Shown: positions 8,030-15,516 of the stretch, in pieces | How positions within the stretch are numbered: the first letter of the stretch is position 1 | Layout: each line of letters starts with the position of its first letter | Source of the DNA: an uncultured Holophagaceae bacterium | GTDB lineage: Bacteria; Acidobacteriota; Holophagae; Holophagales; Holophagaceae | Direction: 5' to 3' | Assembly: GCA_903840385.1 (NCBI GenBank) | Contig: CAIMFT010000105.1 | Span: 1 to 64,000, forward strand | DNA length: 64,000 bases | Made by a program: the position numbers and the translations under genes | Notes under the pieces: generated by a model | What the model was told of the DNA's origin: nothing | Databases searched by the model: none | Seen by the model: only the letters and a program-made list of their open reading frames with translations

Positions 8030-9064
8030 TCAGTCTCCAAGGAAGTGAAGGGCCAGGCGGCGGTTGAGGTCCACCCCGGCTTCCAGATCGGCGAGGGCAA
8101 GGTGCTCGTCCAGGGTGTGGGCCACGGTGATGCTGCCGGGGCCCGCGAGGACCACGGTGCGGTCGGGCACCAGGATCCGCAGGGCGGGGGCATCCGAGCC
8201 AAAGGGCATGGCGGCCATGGGGAAGCCAGGGACCTCGGGGTAGGTGTCGGGGGGCTCGTCCAGGCGCAGCTCCACGGTGGCCTCCGGCGGAGCCAGACGG
8301 CGGATCTCCTCCAGCAGGACGCTGCCCGGGACGGTGCGGGCCAGCAGGTGGGCCTCGGCCTCGGCCGGCACGGAGTTGAGGGCCTGCCCCGCCTTGAGCA
8401 GCCCCAGGTTCCACAGCTCGGGCCCCAGGAGCGGGTCTTCGGGACGCGGCTGCTCGCGCAGGCGCTGCAGCCAGTCCAGCAGGGGCCAGGTGGCGTTCTG
8501 GCCCAGCTCTGGGCTGCCGCTGTGGGCGGCGCGGCCCCGGCAGTGGAGGCACACGTGCTGTGCTCCACGCTGGCCAGTGCCCAGCTTCAGGTCCGTGGGC
8601 TCGCCATTGATGAGTACCCGCAGGTCCAGCAGGCGGTCGGCCAGGCCCAGGGCGGCGGCGGCCCCGGCGCTGTCGGTCTCCTCACCCACCACACCCAGCC
8701 AGGCCAGGCCGTCGTGGCCCTGGTCCAGCAGGCTGCGCACCGCCGCCAGCTGGGCGACGATCTGGCCCTTGGCATCGCAGGAACCCCGACCCCATAGCAC
8801 ATCGCCCTCCAGGCGAGGCGGCACATGGGGGGGCACGGTGTCGAGGTGGGTGGAGAAGAGCACCCTGGGGCGACCCCAAAGGGCCAGGATATTGGTGCAG
8901 CCGGGGGCCACGGGCTGCTCCACCACGGTGGCACCCAGCTCCACCAGCCAGGACCGCAGGTCCGGCAGGCCGGCGTCCTCGTGGCCCGAGGGAGTCTCGA
9001 CCGCGCACAGGGCCATCAGCCTGGCGGCGAGCCGGCTATGGGTGTCTGCGGGGGATGCACTCAT
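8030..9064 (-). CDS. dapE: M20-family deacylase, probable succinyl-diaminopimelate desuccinylase (first gene of lysine operon)
   Basis: 344 residues. Metal and catalytic motifs of the M20 family are present: LFSTHLDTVPP, LWGRGSCDAKGQIV and VGEETDSAGAAA, with a dimerisation-domain His in GRAAHSG and a late H in TVAHTLDEHLALA. In this operon it should remove succinate from N-succinyl-L,L-DAP. Acetyl-ornithine or acetyl-lysine deacetylases (ArgE/LysK) share these motifs and are the alternative, but the succinylase dapD nearby favours DapE. The ATG at 9064 follows a GAGG Shine-Dalgarno and lies ~60 bases downstream of the lysine riboswitch. Confidence 0.88.
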   Translation of the reverse strand: MSASPADTHSRLAARLMALCAVETPSGHEDAGLPDLRSWLVELGATVVEQPVAPGCTNILALWGRPRVLFSTHLDTVPPHVPPRLEGDVLWGRGSCDAKGQIVAQLAAVRSLLDQGHDGLAWLGVVGEETDSAGAAAALGLADRLLDLRVLINGEPTDLKLGTGQRGAQHVCLHCRGRAAHSGSPELGQNATWPLLDWLQRLREQPRPEDPLLGPELWNLGLLKAGQALNSVPAEAEAHLLARTVPGSVLLEEIRRLAPPEATVELRLDEPPDTYPEVPGFPMAAMPFGSDAPALRILVPDRTVVLAGPGSITVAHTLDEHLALADLEAGVDLNRRLALHFLGD

Positions 9065-9123
9065 GGGAACCTCGGCGTGCCGATGGTGCCCTCAGGAACG
9101 CAGTGGGAACAGCCCCGCCGCAG

Positions 9124-9280
9124 CGCCTCAGGCCCTCCATTCCGGGTGACCGGAACGACAGCCGCCGGGCTTTCGCCTCGACGTCCAGGGGCCGCATCGA
9201 TGAGCTGCGAACCCTTCGGCGATTCTCCCCTTTCGCAACAGGTCATCAGGTTCATCACCCTCGCCGCCACTACTGATGGG
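9124..9280 (-). promoter_or_regulatory. lysine (L-box) riboswitch in the leader of the dap/lys operon
   Basis: Read leftward, the leader contains the strongly conserved aptamer pieces in order: a TGATGA-type kink-turn segment of P2, then CGAAAGGGGAGAAUCGCCGAAG of the P3 region (compare GAAAGGGGAG...CGCCGAAG in known L-boxes; seen here as GAAAGGGGAG then TCGCCGAAG), GGCTGTCG, and the closing GGAGGGCC. The order, spacing and total size (~155 nt) fit the lysine riboswitch family. P1 is only partly convincing (TCAG pairing with CTGA), so the ends are approximate. No U-tract terminator follows before dapE, so control is more likely at translation initiation, through the GAGG site before the ATG. 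Confidence 0.9.
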
Positions 9281-9338
9281 AACCGCTCCTCCATCGGAAC
9301 TTCAACGATCCCACATCCAGGGCCCCTGGCGCAACCCG

Positions 9339-9866
9339 CTAGCGGAGTTCGGCGAGCAGGGCCTCGCCCTGTTTCCAGGGCCCATGGCCGCTGGCGACGT
9401 TCAGGTGTCCCACCTCGCCCAGGTCCACCCGGCGGGCCCCCCAGGCCTCGGCCAGGGCCACCGCCCGGTCATGGGTCATGAACACATCGTTGGCGGAAGC
9501 CGCCAGGATGGCTGGGAAGGGCAGCCTCTGCTGGGGGATGGGACCGAAGGGCCGGAGCGCCTCCAGGCCACCGGGGCGGTCCACATCCGCCGGCGCCGCC
9601 AGGAGGGCCCCATGGATGGGCGCTGTCGGTTGGAGGGCCCAGCGCACGATGGCGATACAGCCCAGGGAGTGCCCCACGAGGATCGGCGCCTCGGCGCAGG
9701 CAGCCACGGCCGCAGCCAGGGCAGCGATCCAGCCCTCGGGCTCCGGGTGCTCCCAGTCGGGCATGACCACGCGCCGAGCATCCGGCAGGGCCTGCTCCCA
9801 GAGAGTCTGCCAGTGGGTGGGACCCGAGCCCTGGTAGCCGGGCACGATCAGCACGGGCCGAGTCAC
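9339..9866 (-). CDS. RBBP9/YdeN-like small serine hydrolase
   Basis: 175-residue alpha/beta hydrolase of the RBBP9/YdeN family. The N-terminus has the family signature VLIVPGYQGSGPTHWQTLWE, the nucleophile elbow is VGHSLGCIA, the acidic residue is probably in ASANDVFMTHD, and the catalytic His is in VGHLNVASGHGPW. The substrate is unknown for most of the family. The start is GTG (at 9866), overlapping the TetR stop as GTGA, so it is co-translated with the regulator. It may be under the same operator as tetR. Confidence 0.85.
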   Translation of the reverse strand: MTRPVLIVPGYQGSGPTHWQTLWEQALPDARRVVMPDWEHPEPEGWIAALAAAVAACAEAPILVGHSLGCIAIVRWALQPTAPIHGALLAAPADVDRPGGLEALRPFGPIPQQRLPFPAILAASANDVFMTHDRAVALAEAWGARRVDLGEVGHLNVASGHGPWKQGEALLAELR

Positions 9867-10450
9867 GGCGTCGGCACCAGCGCATCCGCCAGCCGGCGCA
9901 CATAGCTGCTCAGGTCGGTCACCTCGGTCACCGCTTCGGGGGTGGTGCGCAGGAGCTGGAAGTAGCCAGCATAGGCGGCATAGGCCAAGAGGGCCCGCTG
10001 GCGGGCATCTTCGTCGTTGAAGCCCAGGGCCAGGAAGGCCTCCCGGCCCAACTCCAGGCGGCGCGCCGTGGCCCGCCGGAGGTGGGGTTGCACCCGGGGG
10101 TCCTCGCTGGAGGCTGCTAGCGCGGCGAAGATCCGGCCGTTCTCGGTGTCCTCAAAGGCCGCAAAGAGCAGCACCCGCAGGCGCCGACGAGGGTCCTCGA
10201 TGCCCTGGTAGCGGGTCACCACATCCAGGCTCTGGTCCTGCTCCCAAGCGTCCAGCACGGCCTGGATGAGGTCGTCACGGTTGCTGAAGTGCCAGTAAAA
10301 GCTGCCCTTGGTGACCCCCAGAACCTGGGCCAGGGGCTCCACTGCCACGGCCCGGAGGCCCTCCTGGGCCACGGCATTCATGGCTGCCCGCACCCAGGCG
10401 TCCCGGGAGAGAGGGGTGGTGCTGCGGGAGGTTTTTTTGGGGAGGGCCAT
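9863..10450 (-). CDS. TetR-family transcriptional regulator
   Basis: The helix-turn-helix domain is N-terminal (AVAVEPLAQVLGVTKGSFYWHFSNRDDLIQAVLDAW), followed by an all-alpha ligand/dimer domain. The track start is a TTG (10465) that sits inside the probable -35 of the divergent gene; the ATG at 10450 (MALPKKTSRS) is preferred and gives 195 residues. It lies head-to-head with a lipoprotein gene, with a perfect 19-bp palindrome in the gap, the normal arrangement for an autoregulating TetR repressor. The effector is not predictable from sequence. Confidence 0.9.
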   Translation of the reverse strand: MALPKKTSRSTTPLSRDAWVRAAMNAVAQEGLRAVAVEPLAQVLGVTKGSFYWHFSNRDDLIQAVLDAWEQDQSLDVVTRYQGIEDPRRRLRVLLFAAFEDTENGRIFAALAASSEDPRVQPHLRRATARRLELGREAFLALGFNDEDARQRALLAYAAYAGYFQLLRTTPEAVTEVTDLSSYVRRLADALVPTP

Positions 10451-10458
10451 GGGACGCC

Positions 10459-10487
10459 TTGACAAGGCCCAGGCAGTTTAACATACT
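10459..10487 (+). promoter_or_regulatory. probable sigma-70 promoter for the lipoprotein pair
   Basis: TTGACA (10459-10464) is a perfect -35 hexamer. With a 17-base spacer the -10 would be CATACT (10482-10487; 4/6 to TATAAT). The expected transcription start falls within the palindromic operator beginning at 10491, so a bound TetR dimer would block it. Confidence 0.6.
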
Positions 10488-10490
10488 TCA

Positions 10491-10509
10491 CCGTATGGAA
10501 TCCATACGG
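10491..10509. promoter_or_regulatory. TetR-type operator, 19-bp perfect palindrome
   Basis: CCGTATGGA-A-TCCATACGG is a perfect inverted repeat around a single central base, located between divergent tetR and the lipoprotein gene and at the predicted start of transcription. A further TTCCGTATTG partial half-site follows at ~10510. Size and place are typical for a TetR dimer. Confidence 0.8.
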
Positions 10510-10533
10510 TTCCGTATTGAGCCAGGAGGCATC

Positions 10534-11358
10534 ATGCGCAGCCCTGCCCTCACCGCCCTCGCCGCCGTGCTGTTGTTGGCCCTAGGGTGTGCCACCCCGG
10601 AATCTGTCCAGCGCCGCAGCAGCCTCACCGCCTACCTGGGGGGGAAGGACGCCGCCCCCCTCACCGCCAGCGGCCCGGCGAAGCTCCAGCTGCCCCTCCG
10701 CCTGGGGGTGGCCTTTGTGCCCAACGAGAGCAGCAAGCGCGCTGGCAACAACCTGGCCTGGGGCGGCGCTCAGTCTGGCCCAGGGGGCCTCATGCCCGCC
10801 GACCAGGAAGCTCGCCTCAACCAGCGGGTGGAAGAGGTCTTCAAGAGCAAGCCCTGGGCCCACTCCTTCAAGATCATCCCCAGCCAGTACCTCACCCTCA
10901 GCGGTGGCTTCGAGGACCTGGACCAGGTCTCCAAGACCTTTGGTGTGGATGTGATTGCCCTCATCAGCGTGGACATCCTGCAGTTCAGCGCCCCAACCTG
11001 GTACTCCTGGACCTACTGGACCCTGGTGGGGGCCTACGTCGTGCAGGGCGACAAGAACGACACCACCGCCCTCATGGACGCTGCGGTCTACCATGTGCCC
11101 AGCCGCACCTTCCTGTTCCGGGCCGGCGGTCTGGGGCAAGTGAAGGGCAGCAGCAGCTGGTCCAACCGGGAGGACGCCTTCCGCCAACAAGCCCAGCAGA
11201 GCCTCGAGCTGGCCATGAAGGACCTCTCCACCAACCTGGATGGCGGGGTGGTTGGCTTCAAGCAGGACATCATCAAGGGCGCCCGCAAGGACGTGGTCCT
11301 GGTGGACAAGGACGGCAACCCCGTCGGCTCAGCGGGCTACGACCCCACCAAGAAATAG
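10534..11358 (+). CDS. rhombotarget-like lipoprotein
   Basis: 274 residues from the ATG at 10534, which has a strong AGGAGG site 4 bases upstream; the track start (TTG 10459) lies in the promoter. The N-terminus is a lipoprotein signal with lipobox LLALGC. The body has LGVAFVPNES, FGVDVIALISVD, YWTLVGAYVVQGDKNDTTALMDAAVYHVPSRTFLFRAG and VKGSSS blocks that I recognise from the 'rhombotarget lipoprotein' family, often found with rhombosortase systems. No GlyGly-CTERM tail is present in this copy (it ends GSAGYDPTKK). The function is unknown. Probably co-transcribed with the next lipoprotein and repressed by the TetR. Confidence 0.8.
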   Translation: MRSPALTALAAVLLLALGCATPESVQRRSSLTAYLGGKDAAPLTASGPAKLQLPLRLGVAFVPNESSKRAGNNLAWGGAQSGPGGLMPADQEARLNQRVEEVFKSKPWAHSFKIIPSQYLTLSGGFEDLDQVSKTFGVDVIALISVDILQFSAPTWYSWTYWTLVGAYVVQGDKNDTTALMDAAVYHVPSRTFLFRAGGLGQVKGSSSWSNREDAFRQQAQQSLELAMKDLSTNLDGGVVGFKQDIIKGARKDVVLVDKDGNPVGSAGYDPTKK

Positions 11359-11390
11359 CCTGACGCCCCACCCCACACCCCGGAGGCACC

Positions 11391-12059
11391 ATGCGCTCGG
11401 CCGCCCTGACGCTTCTGCTCCTTGCTTCCCTGGCCTGCGCCCGGATCTACCGGCCTGTCGAACTGGCAACCGCCCGCCCCCAGCCCCAGGGCCAGGGCTT
11501 GGCCGGTACCCTGGTGCCCCAGCCCTGGGGCGACAACTCCCGCAACGAGGGAAAAGCTCAGTCGGCTCACCTCCGGGTGCTGGTCCTCGGCCTGGACAAC
11601 CCCTCTGCTGCCGGGCTGGAGGTTTTTCGCCTGGGCGTCCCCGAGGGGGTCACAGCCCTCTCGCCTGAGGCGGCCGCCGACCTGGTGAAGCAGTCCAGCA
11701 TGCTGCACCTCCTCTACCCACTGATCCCGGCCCTCCTGTCTGCAACCTCTACTGGCGGCGGGGGTGCCAACTACATCGGACCCACGCCCGCGATGGTCTT
11801 TGGAGCCATGGCCGTGGTGGGTCTTCTGATCGGGCTTCCCAACCTGGGCGTGGCCAACACCAGCAACCGCCGCCTGGCGGAGTTCTTCCAGACCCGGGCC
11901 TGGTCGCCAGGGCGACTGGAGCCGGGCCAGAGCCGACGTGGCCTCGTGTTCTTCCGCTGCCAGGACCCCGAAACAGCCTTCCCGGTCCAGCTCTTCTACC
12001 GCACCGGGGACAAAGAGCAGGTGCTGGATCTGACCTGTCCGGCGCCTGCACCCCGGTGA
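11391..12059 (+). CDS. hypothetical lipoprotein, second gene of TetR-controlled pair
   Basis: 222 residues, ATG preceded by GGAGG. Signal peptide with lipobox LASLAC. I do not recognise a family. The mature part begins with a short polar stretch, then [25 protein letters not shown], a hydrophobic glycine-rich middle ([31 protein letters not shown]) that may insert in or contact membrane, and a beta-rich end ([25 protein letters not shown]). It lies 32 bases after the rhombotarget-like gene, suggesting the two products act together in the envelope. Confidence 0.7.
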   Translation: MRSAALTLLLLASLACARIYRPVELATARPQPQGQGLAGTLVPQPWGDNSRNEGKAQSAHLRVLVLGLDNPSAAGLEVFRLGVPEGVTALSPEAAADLVKQSSMLHLLYPLIPALLSATSTGGGGANYIGPTPAMVFGAMAVVGLLIGLPNLGVANTSNRRLAEFFQTRAWSPGRLEPGQSRRGLVFFRCQDPETAFPVQLFYRTGDKEQVLDLTCPAPAPR

Positions 12060-12100
12060 ACAAGCTTCCAGCGAGGCTAGACTGGAGCTTCGGAGCGCCC

Positions 12101-12877
12101 ATGTCCCTCGTCATCGCCGGCAAGACCCTCGAGAACCGCCTCGTCCTGGGGACGGGCAAGTACAAAGACTTCGCCACCATGCAGGCCTGCTATCGGGCCG
12201 CCAGGGTGGACATGGTGACCCTGGCGGTGCGCCGCTTCAACCTGGAGGCCCAGGGCGAGGAGAACATCCTCAACTGGATCCCCAAGGACATCGCCCTGCT
12301 GCCCAACACCGCGGGCTGCTATACCCGGGAGGACGCCCTGCGGGTGGCGCGCCTGGCCCGAGAGGCCCTCAACACCCCCTGGGTGAAGCTGGAGGTCATC
12401 GGGGACGCCAAGAGCCTCTACCCAGACAACGAAGAGACCCTGGAGGCCGCCAAGATCCTCGTCAAAGAGGGGTTCATCGTCCTGCCCTACGTGAATGCCG
12501 ACCCCATCCTGGCCAAGAAGCTCTGCGATGCCGGCTGTTCAGCGGTCATGCCCCTGGGCAGCGCCATCGGCTCGGGCCTCGGCGTCCAGAACCCCATGAC
12601 CCTGCTCCTCATCAAAGAGATCACGGACAGCTACGCCATTCCCATGATCGTGGACGCCGGGGTGGGTACCGCCTCCGATGCAGCCCTCGCCATGGAGCTG
12701 GGCGCTGACGGCGTGCTGCTGAACACCGCCGTGGCCGAGGCGGGCGACCCCATCCGCATGGCCCAGGCCATGGACCATGCCGTCCAGGCCGGCCGCCTGG
12801 CCTTCGAGAGCGGGCGCATGCCCAAGCGCCTCTTTGCCAGCGCCAGCAGCCCCATGACGGGCGTCATCGGGACCTAG
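12101..12877 (+). CDS. thiG: thiazole synthase
   Basis: 258 residues, starting at the ATG in GAGCGCCCATGTCC; the track GTG at 12056 overlaps the previous gene and adds non-family residues. ThiG hallmarks: [11 protein letters not shown] near the start, the Schiff-base lysine in [36 protein letters not shown], and phosphate-binding [27 protein letters not shown]. It builds the thiazole phosphate of thiamine from deoxyxylulose phosphate, dehydroglycine/iminoglycine and sulfur carried by ThiS. No other thiamine genes are adjacent; a thiS lies ~28 kb away at 40943. Confidence 0.96.
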   Translation: MSLVIAGKTLENRLVLGTGKYKDFATMQACYRAARVDMVTLAVRRFNLEAQGEENILNWIPKDIALLPNTAGCYTREDALRVARLAREALNTPWVKLEVIGDAKSLYPDNEETLEAAKILVKEGFIVLPYVNADPILAKKLCDAGCSAVMPLGSAIGSGLGVQNPMTLLLIKEITDSYAIPMIVDAGVGTASDAALAMELGADGVLLNTAVAEAGDPIRMAQAMDHAVQAGRLAFESGRMPKRLFASASSPMTGVIGT

Positions 12878-12881
12878 CGCC

Positions 12882-13517
12882 ATGATCCAGAACGACCTGA
12901 GTCCCCTCGAATGCCGTGTCCTGGGCTGCCTCCTGGAGAAACAGCTCAGCACGCCCGACATCTATCCCTTGTCCCTGAACGCCCTGCTGAATGCCTGCAA
13001 CCAGTCCAGCAACCGCGAGCCTGTCCTGGCGCTCACCGAGCCTGAGCTCCAGGCGACCGTGGCGGAGCTGGTGACCCGGGGCCTGGCCGAGCACTGGCCG
13101 GGCCGGGTGCTCAAGGTCGCCCACACCGCCAAGCCCACCTGGAACCTCTCCGTGCAGGAGGCGGCCCTTCTGGGTGAGCTGCTGCTGCGCGGTCCCCAGA
13201 CGCCCGGGGAGCTGCGCACCAACACCCGGCGCATGTATGCCTTCCCCGATCTGGACGAGGTGGAAGCCTGCCTGGGTGTCCTCCTGGAGGCGGAGCCGCC
13301 CCTGGTGGTACGGCTGCCCAGGGCCCCAGGGTCCCGGGAAGCCCGGGTGGCTCACCTGCTGTCCGGCCCGCCGACAGAAGGCAGCGCCCCCCAGGCCGCA
13401 GAGAGCGGCGCGGTGCGCACCGGCCGACTGGACCAGCTGGAGGCCGAGGTCGGCGCCCTCAGGGCCGAGCTGGCAGACCTCCGCCAGGCCTTCGAGGCCT
13501 TCCGGGATCAGTTCTAG
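12882..13517 (+). CDS. YceH-family (UPF0502/DUF480) protein
   Basis: 211 residues starting 4 bases after thiG. The N-terminus LSPLECRVLGCLLEKQLSTPDIYPLSLNALLNACNQSSNREP is a strong family signature; the fold is a tandem winged helix. A second block LLLRGPQTPGELRTNTRRMY is also conserved. The C-terminal ~40 residues (TGRLDQLEAEVGALRAELADLRQAFEAF) form a coiled coil. The function is not established; a DNA-binding role is suggested only by fold. Confidence 0.9.
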   Translation: MIQNDLSPLECRVLGCLLEKQLSTPDIYPLSLNALLNACNQSSNREPVLALTEPELQATVAELVTRGLAEHWPGRVLKVAHTAKPTWNLSVQEAALLGELLLRGPQTPGELRTNTRRMYAFPDLDEVEACLGVLLEAEPPLVVRLPRAPGSREARVAHLLSGPPTEGSAPQAAESGAVRTGRLDQLEAEVGALRAELADLRQAFEAFRDQF

Positions 13518-13525
13518 GCTGGCCC

Positions 13526-14608
13526 TCAGGCCCCCAGACTCGAATAGTCCGTGTAGCCCTTCTCCCCCGGCGTGTAGAAGGCGCTCATGTCCGGGCTGGC
13601 CAGTGGGGCGCCCGAGGCCAGGCGGGCGGGCAGGTCCGGGTTGGCGAGGAAGGGCCGACCGAAGGCGATGAGGTCGCCCTTGCCCGAGGCCAGGTCCGCC
13701 TCGGCCCGGCTGCGGTCGTAGCCGCCGCTCAGGAGGAGGGTGCCGTGGTAGGCCGCCTTGATGCGCGCCACTGTGGCGGGCGCCGGGGCCGGCGCACCCA
13801 TGGCGCTGTGGTCCACCAGGTGGAGGTAGACCAGGCCCAGGGCGTCGATTTCCGCCGCGAGGTGGCTGTAGGCCTCCTCGGTCTCGGGGAAGGTGGCGAT
13901 GTCGTTGAACACACCGTGGGGGGACAGGCGAATACCCACGCAGTCCTTGCCGATGGCGGCCACGGCGGCGGCGGCGACTTCCAGCACGAAGCGGGCCCGC
14001 TTCTGGTGGCTGCCACCGTAGGCGTCGGTGCGCACATTGGAGCCCGGGTTCAGGAACTGCTCCAGGAGGTAGCCGTTGGCGGCGTGCAGCTCCACACCAT
14101 CGAAGCCCGCCGCCACTGCGTTGCGGCAGCCCTGGGCAAAGGCCGCCACGGCCCGCTGAATGTCTGCTTCCGTCATCGCCCGAGGTACCGGGTGCGGCTG
14201 CATGCCCTGGGTGTCGGTCCAGATTTCTCCCGCAGCGGCCACAGCGGAGGGCGCCAGCACCTCGGCCCCGGGGGCGAGGTTGGCTGCGTGGCCGATGCGG
14301 CCGGTGTGCATCATCTGCAGGAAGATGTGCCCGCCCTGGGCGTGCACGGCCGCCGTCACAGCCTGCCAGCCGGCGATCTGCTCCGCTGAGAAGATGCCGG
14401 GAATGCGGGGGTAGCCCAGCCCGTCAGGCGCAGGCGAGGTCCCCTCGCTGACGATCAGGCCGGCGCTGGCGCGCTGGCCGTAATAGGTGGCCACCAGCTC
14501 ACCAGGGATGTTGCCCAGGGAGCGGTTGCGGGTCATGGGGGCCATGACGATGCGGTTGCTCAGGGTGATGCGCCCCAGGGGGGCAGGGCTGAAGAGATCG
14601 CGGCTCAC
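13526..14608 (-). CDS. Old Yellow Enzyme-family NADH:flavin oxidoreductase
   Basis: 360-residue TIM barrel of the N-ethylmaleimide reductase/xenobiotic reductase type. Motifs: LSNRIVMAPMTRNR near the start, the active-site HGRI-like HTGRIGH, GFDGVELHAANGYLLEQFLNPGSNVRTDAYGG with the conserved His/Asn pair, and the flavin-phosphate site LIAFGRPFLANPDLP. It reduces activated alkenes such as quinones or nitro compounds with NAD(P)H and FMN. It faces yceH convergently, 8 bases between stops. Confidence 0.93.
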   Translation of the reverse strand: MSRDLFSPAPLGRITLSNRIVMAPMTRNRSLGNIPGELVATYYGQRASAGLIVSEGTSPAPDGLGYPRIPGIFSAEQIAGWQAVTAAVHAQGGHIFLQMMHTGRIGHAANLAPGAEVLAPSAVAAAGEIWTDTQGMQPHPVPRAMTEADIQRAVAAFAQGCRNAVAAGFDGVELHAANGYLLEQFLNPGSNVRTDAYGGSHQKRARFVLEVAAAAVAAIGKDCVGIRLSPHGVFNDIATFPETEEAYSHLAAEIDALGLVYLHLVDHSAMGAPAPAPATVARIKAAYHGTLLLSGGYDRSRAEADLASGKGDLIAFGRPFLANPDLPARLASGAPLASPDMSAFYTPGEKGYTDYSSLGA

Positions 14609-14676
14609 AGAGACTCCTTGTTAAGACAGGGTCTCAGCATAGGCTGGAAAGCAAACTAGGTGTTCAAACTTTTATT

Positions 14677-15075
14677 TTACCAGCCCATGGCCCGAAGACC
14701 GGCTTCCAGCTCGGGGAGCTTGTCGGGCTCCGTGTGGAGGAGCACCCGGAAGGGGCGCGGGGCCAGGTCCTCGGCCACGACCGCCAGCACGGCCAGCCAG
14801 GTGGTACCGGCGGAAGGCGGGGCCTCCTGCAGCAGTCGATCCGCCTCCAGGATCAGGAAGGTGCCCCCCTCGGGGAGGTCCGCCAGGGCATCCCGGAAGG
14901 CATCCCAGGTGCCCCCGAAGTGCGAGGGGAAGCCCGCCGCTGCCGCCCACTCGGCCAGCAGGGCGTCCCGGGTGGTCATGTGGGCACCCCGGAGGGTCCA
15001 GAGGGGCCCCGGAAAGAGGGCCGCCAGAGCCTCGGCGGCCACCGGCCCAGGCCAGGCCAGGACCGGCCCTGTCAT
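14677..15075 (-). CDS. barstar-family ribonuclease inhibitor
   Basis: 132 residues, no signal peptide, hence cytoplasmic. The central block FPSHFGGTWDAFRDALADL matches the barstar core (FPxYYGxNxDALxDxL); Asp58 and Asp62 correspond to barstar Asp35 and Asp39, which plug the ribonuclease active site. Surrounding strands (LWTLRGAHMTTRDALL, TFLILEADRLLQ, FRVLLHTEP) fit the barstar alpha/beta fold. Its ATG overlaps the stop of the ribonuclease gene (ATGA), so toxin and inhibitor are translationally coupled. It ends at a TAA about 70 bases before nemA-like 13526-14608 begins on the same strand. Confidence 0.9.
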   Translation of the reverse strand: MTGPVLAWPGPVAAEALAALFPGPLWTLRGAHMTTRDALLAEWAAAAGFPSHFGGTWDAFRDALADLPEGGTFLILEADRLLQEAPPSAGTTWLAVLAVVAEDLAPRPFRVLLHTEPDKLPELEAGLRAMGW

Positions 15076-15485
15076 CGGACTTCGACGAAGGAGCGGTAGT
15101 GGTCAGCGGTGTACCAGGCCCGCCCATCGCTGCCGGTCACCAGGCGCTCGGCGCCGCGGTGCTTGCCCACGGCCCGGGGCCGCACATCCCACTCGCGGTA
15201 CTCGATGCGCTTGCGCCGGCCGTCGTAGCGGGGCAGCAACCCCTCATAGTTCCCAAAGACCCGGCCGCCCACGTAGCCCGGCGCCGGGAAGCCATGCTTG
15301 CGGACATAGGCCAAGGTCTCCCGCACCTGGGCCGGAACAGGGTCGCGGGGTGCTGGCTGGACCTGGGCCACCAGCAAGGTCTGCGGCAGCGGCGCCTGGG
15401 CCGCACGGAGCACCCCGGGCAGGAGGACGCCCAGGCAGACCAGGCCCACAGCCAGGTATGCCAGGAGCCTTCGCCAGTGGGTCAT
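15072..15485 (-). CDS. secreted barnase/RNase Sa-like guanyl-specific ribonuclease
   Basis: 137 residues from the ATG at 15485, which has a strong GGAGGA site; the longer track start is spurious. Residues 1-31 are a signal peptide (basic start, hydrophobic core LLAYLAVGLVCLGVLLPGVL, then AAQA). The mature ~100 residues match microbial N1/T1-type ribonucleases: YVGGRVFGNYEGLLP, EYREWDV with catalytic Glu98, GAERLVTGSDGRAWYTADHYRSF with Arg114 and His129, equivalent to barnase Glu73, Arg87 and His102. All catalytic residues are intact. The inhibitor gene follows with a 4-base overlap; the MFS gene ends 31 bases upstream on the same strand, so the three may share a transcript. Confidence 0.93.
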   Translation of the reverse strand: MTHWRRLLAYLAVGLVCLGVLLPGVLRAAQAPLPQTLLVAQVQPAPRDPVPAQVRETLAYVRKHGFPAPGYVGGRVFGNYEGLLPRYDGRRKRIEYREWDVRPRAVGKHRGAERLVTGSDGRAWYTADHYRSFVEVR

Positions 15486-15516
15486 GGGTCCTCCACGATG
15501 ACGGCAGTTTACCGCC

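Noticed and set aside
5625-8797. Long plus-strand ORFs of 742 and 601 residues opposite lysC, asd and dapE
   Set aside because: Low-complexity Gly/His/Arg-rich antisense shadows; the minus-strand frames carry complete enzyme motifs.
9061-9294. 77-residue minus-strand ORF upstream of dapE
   Set aside because: It overlaps the lysine riboswitch aptamer; the conserved RNA elements explain the sequence, and the peptide has no family features.
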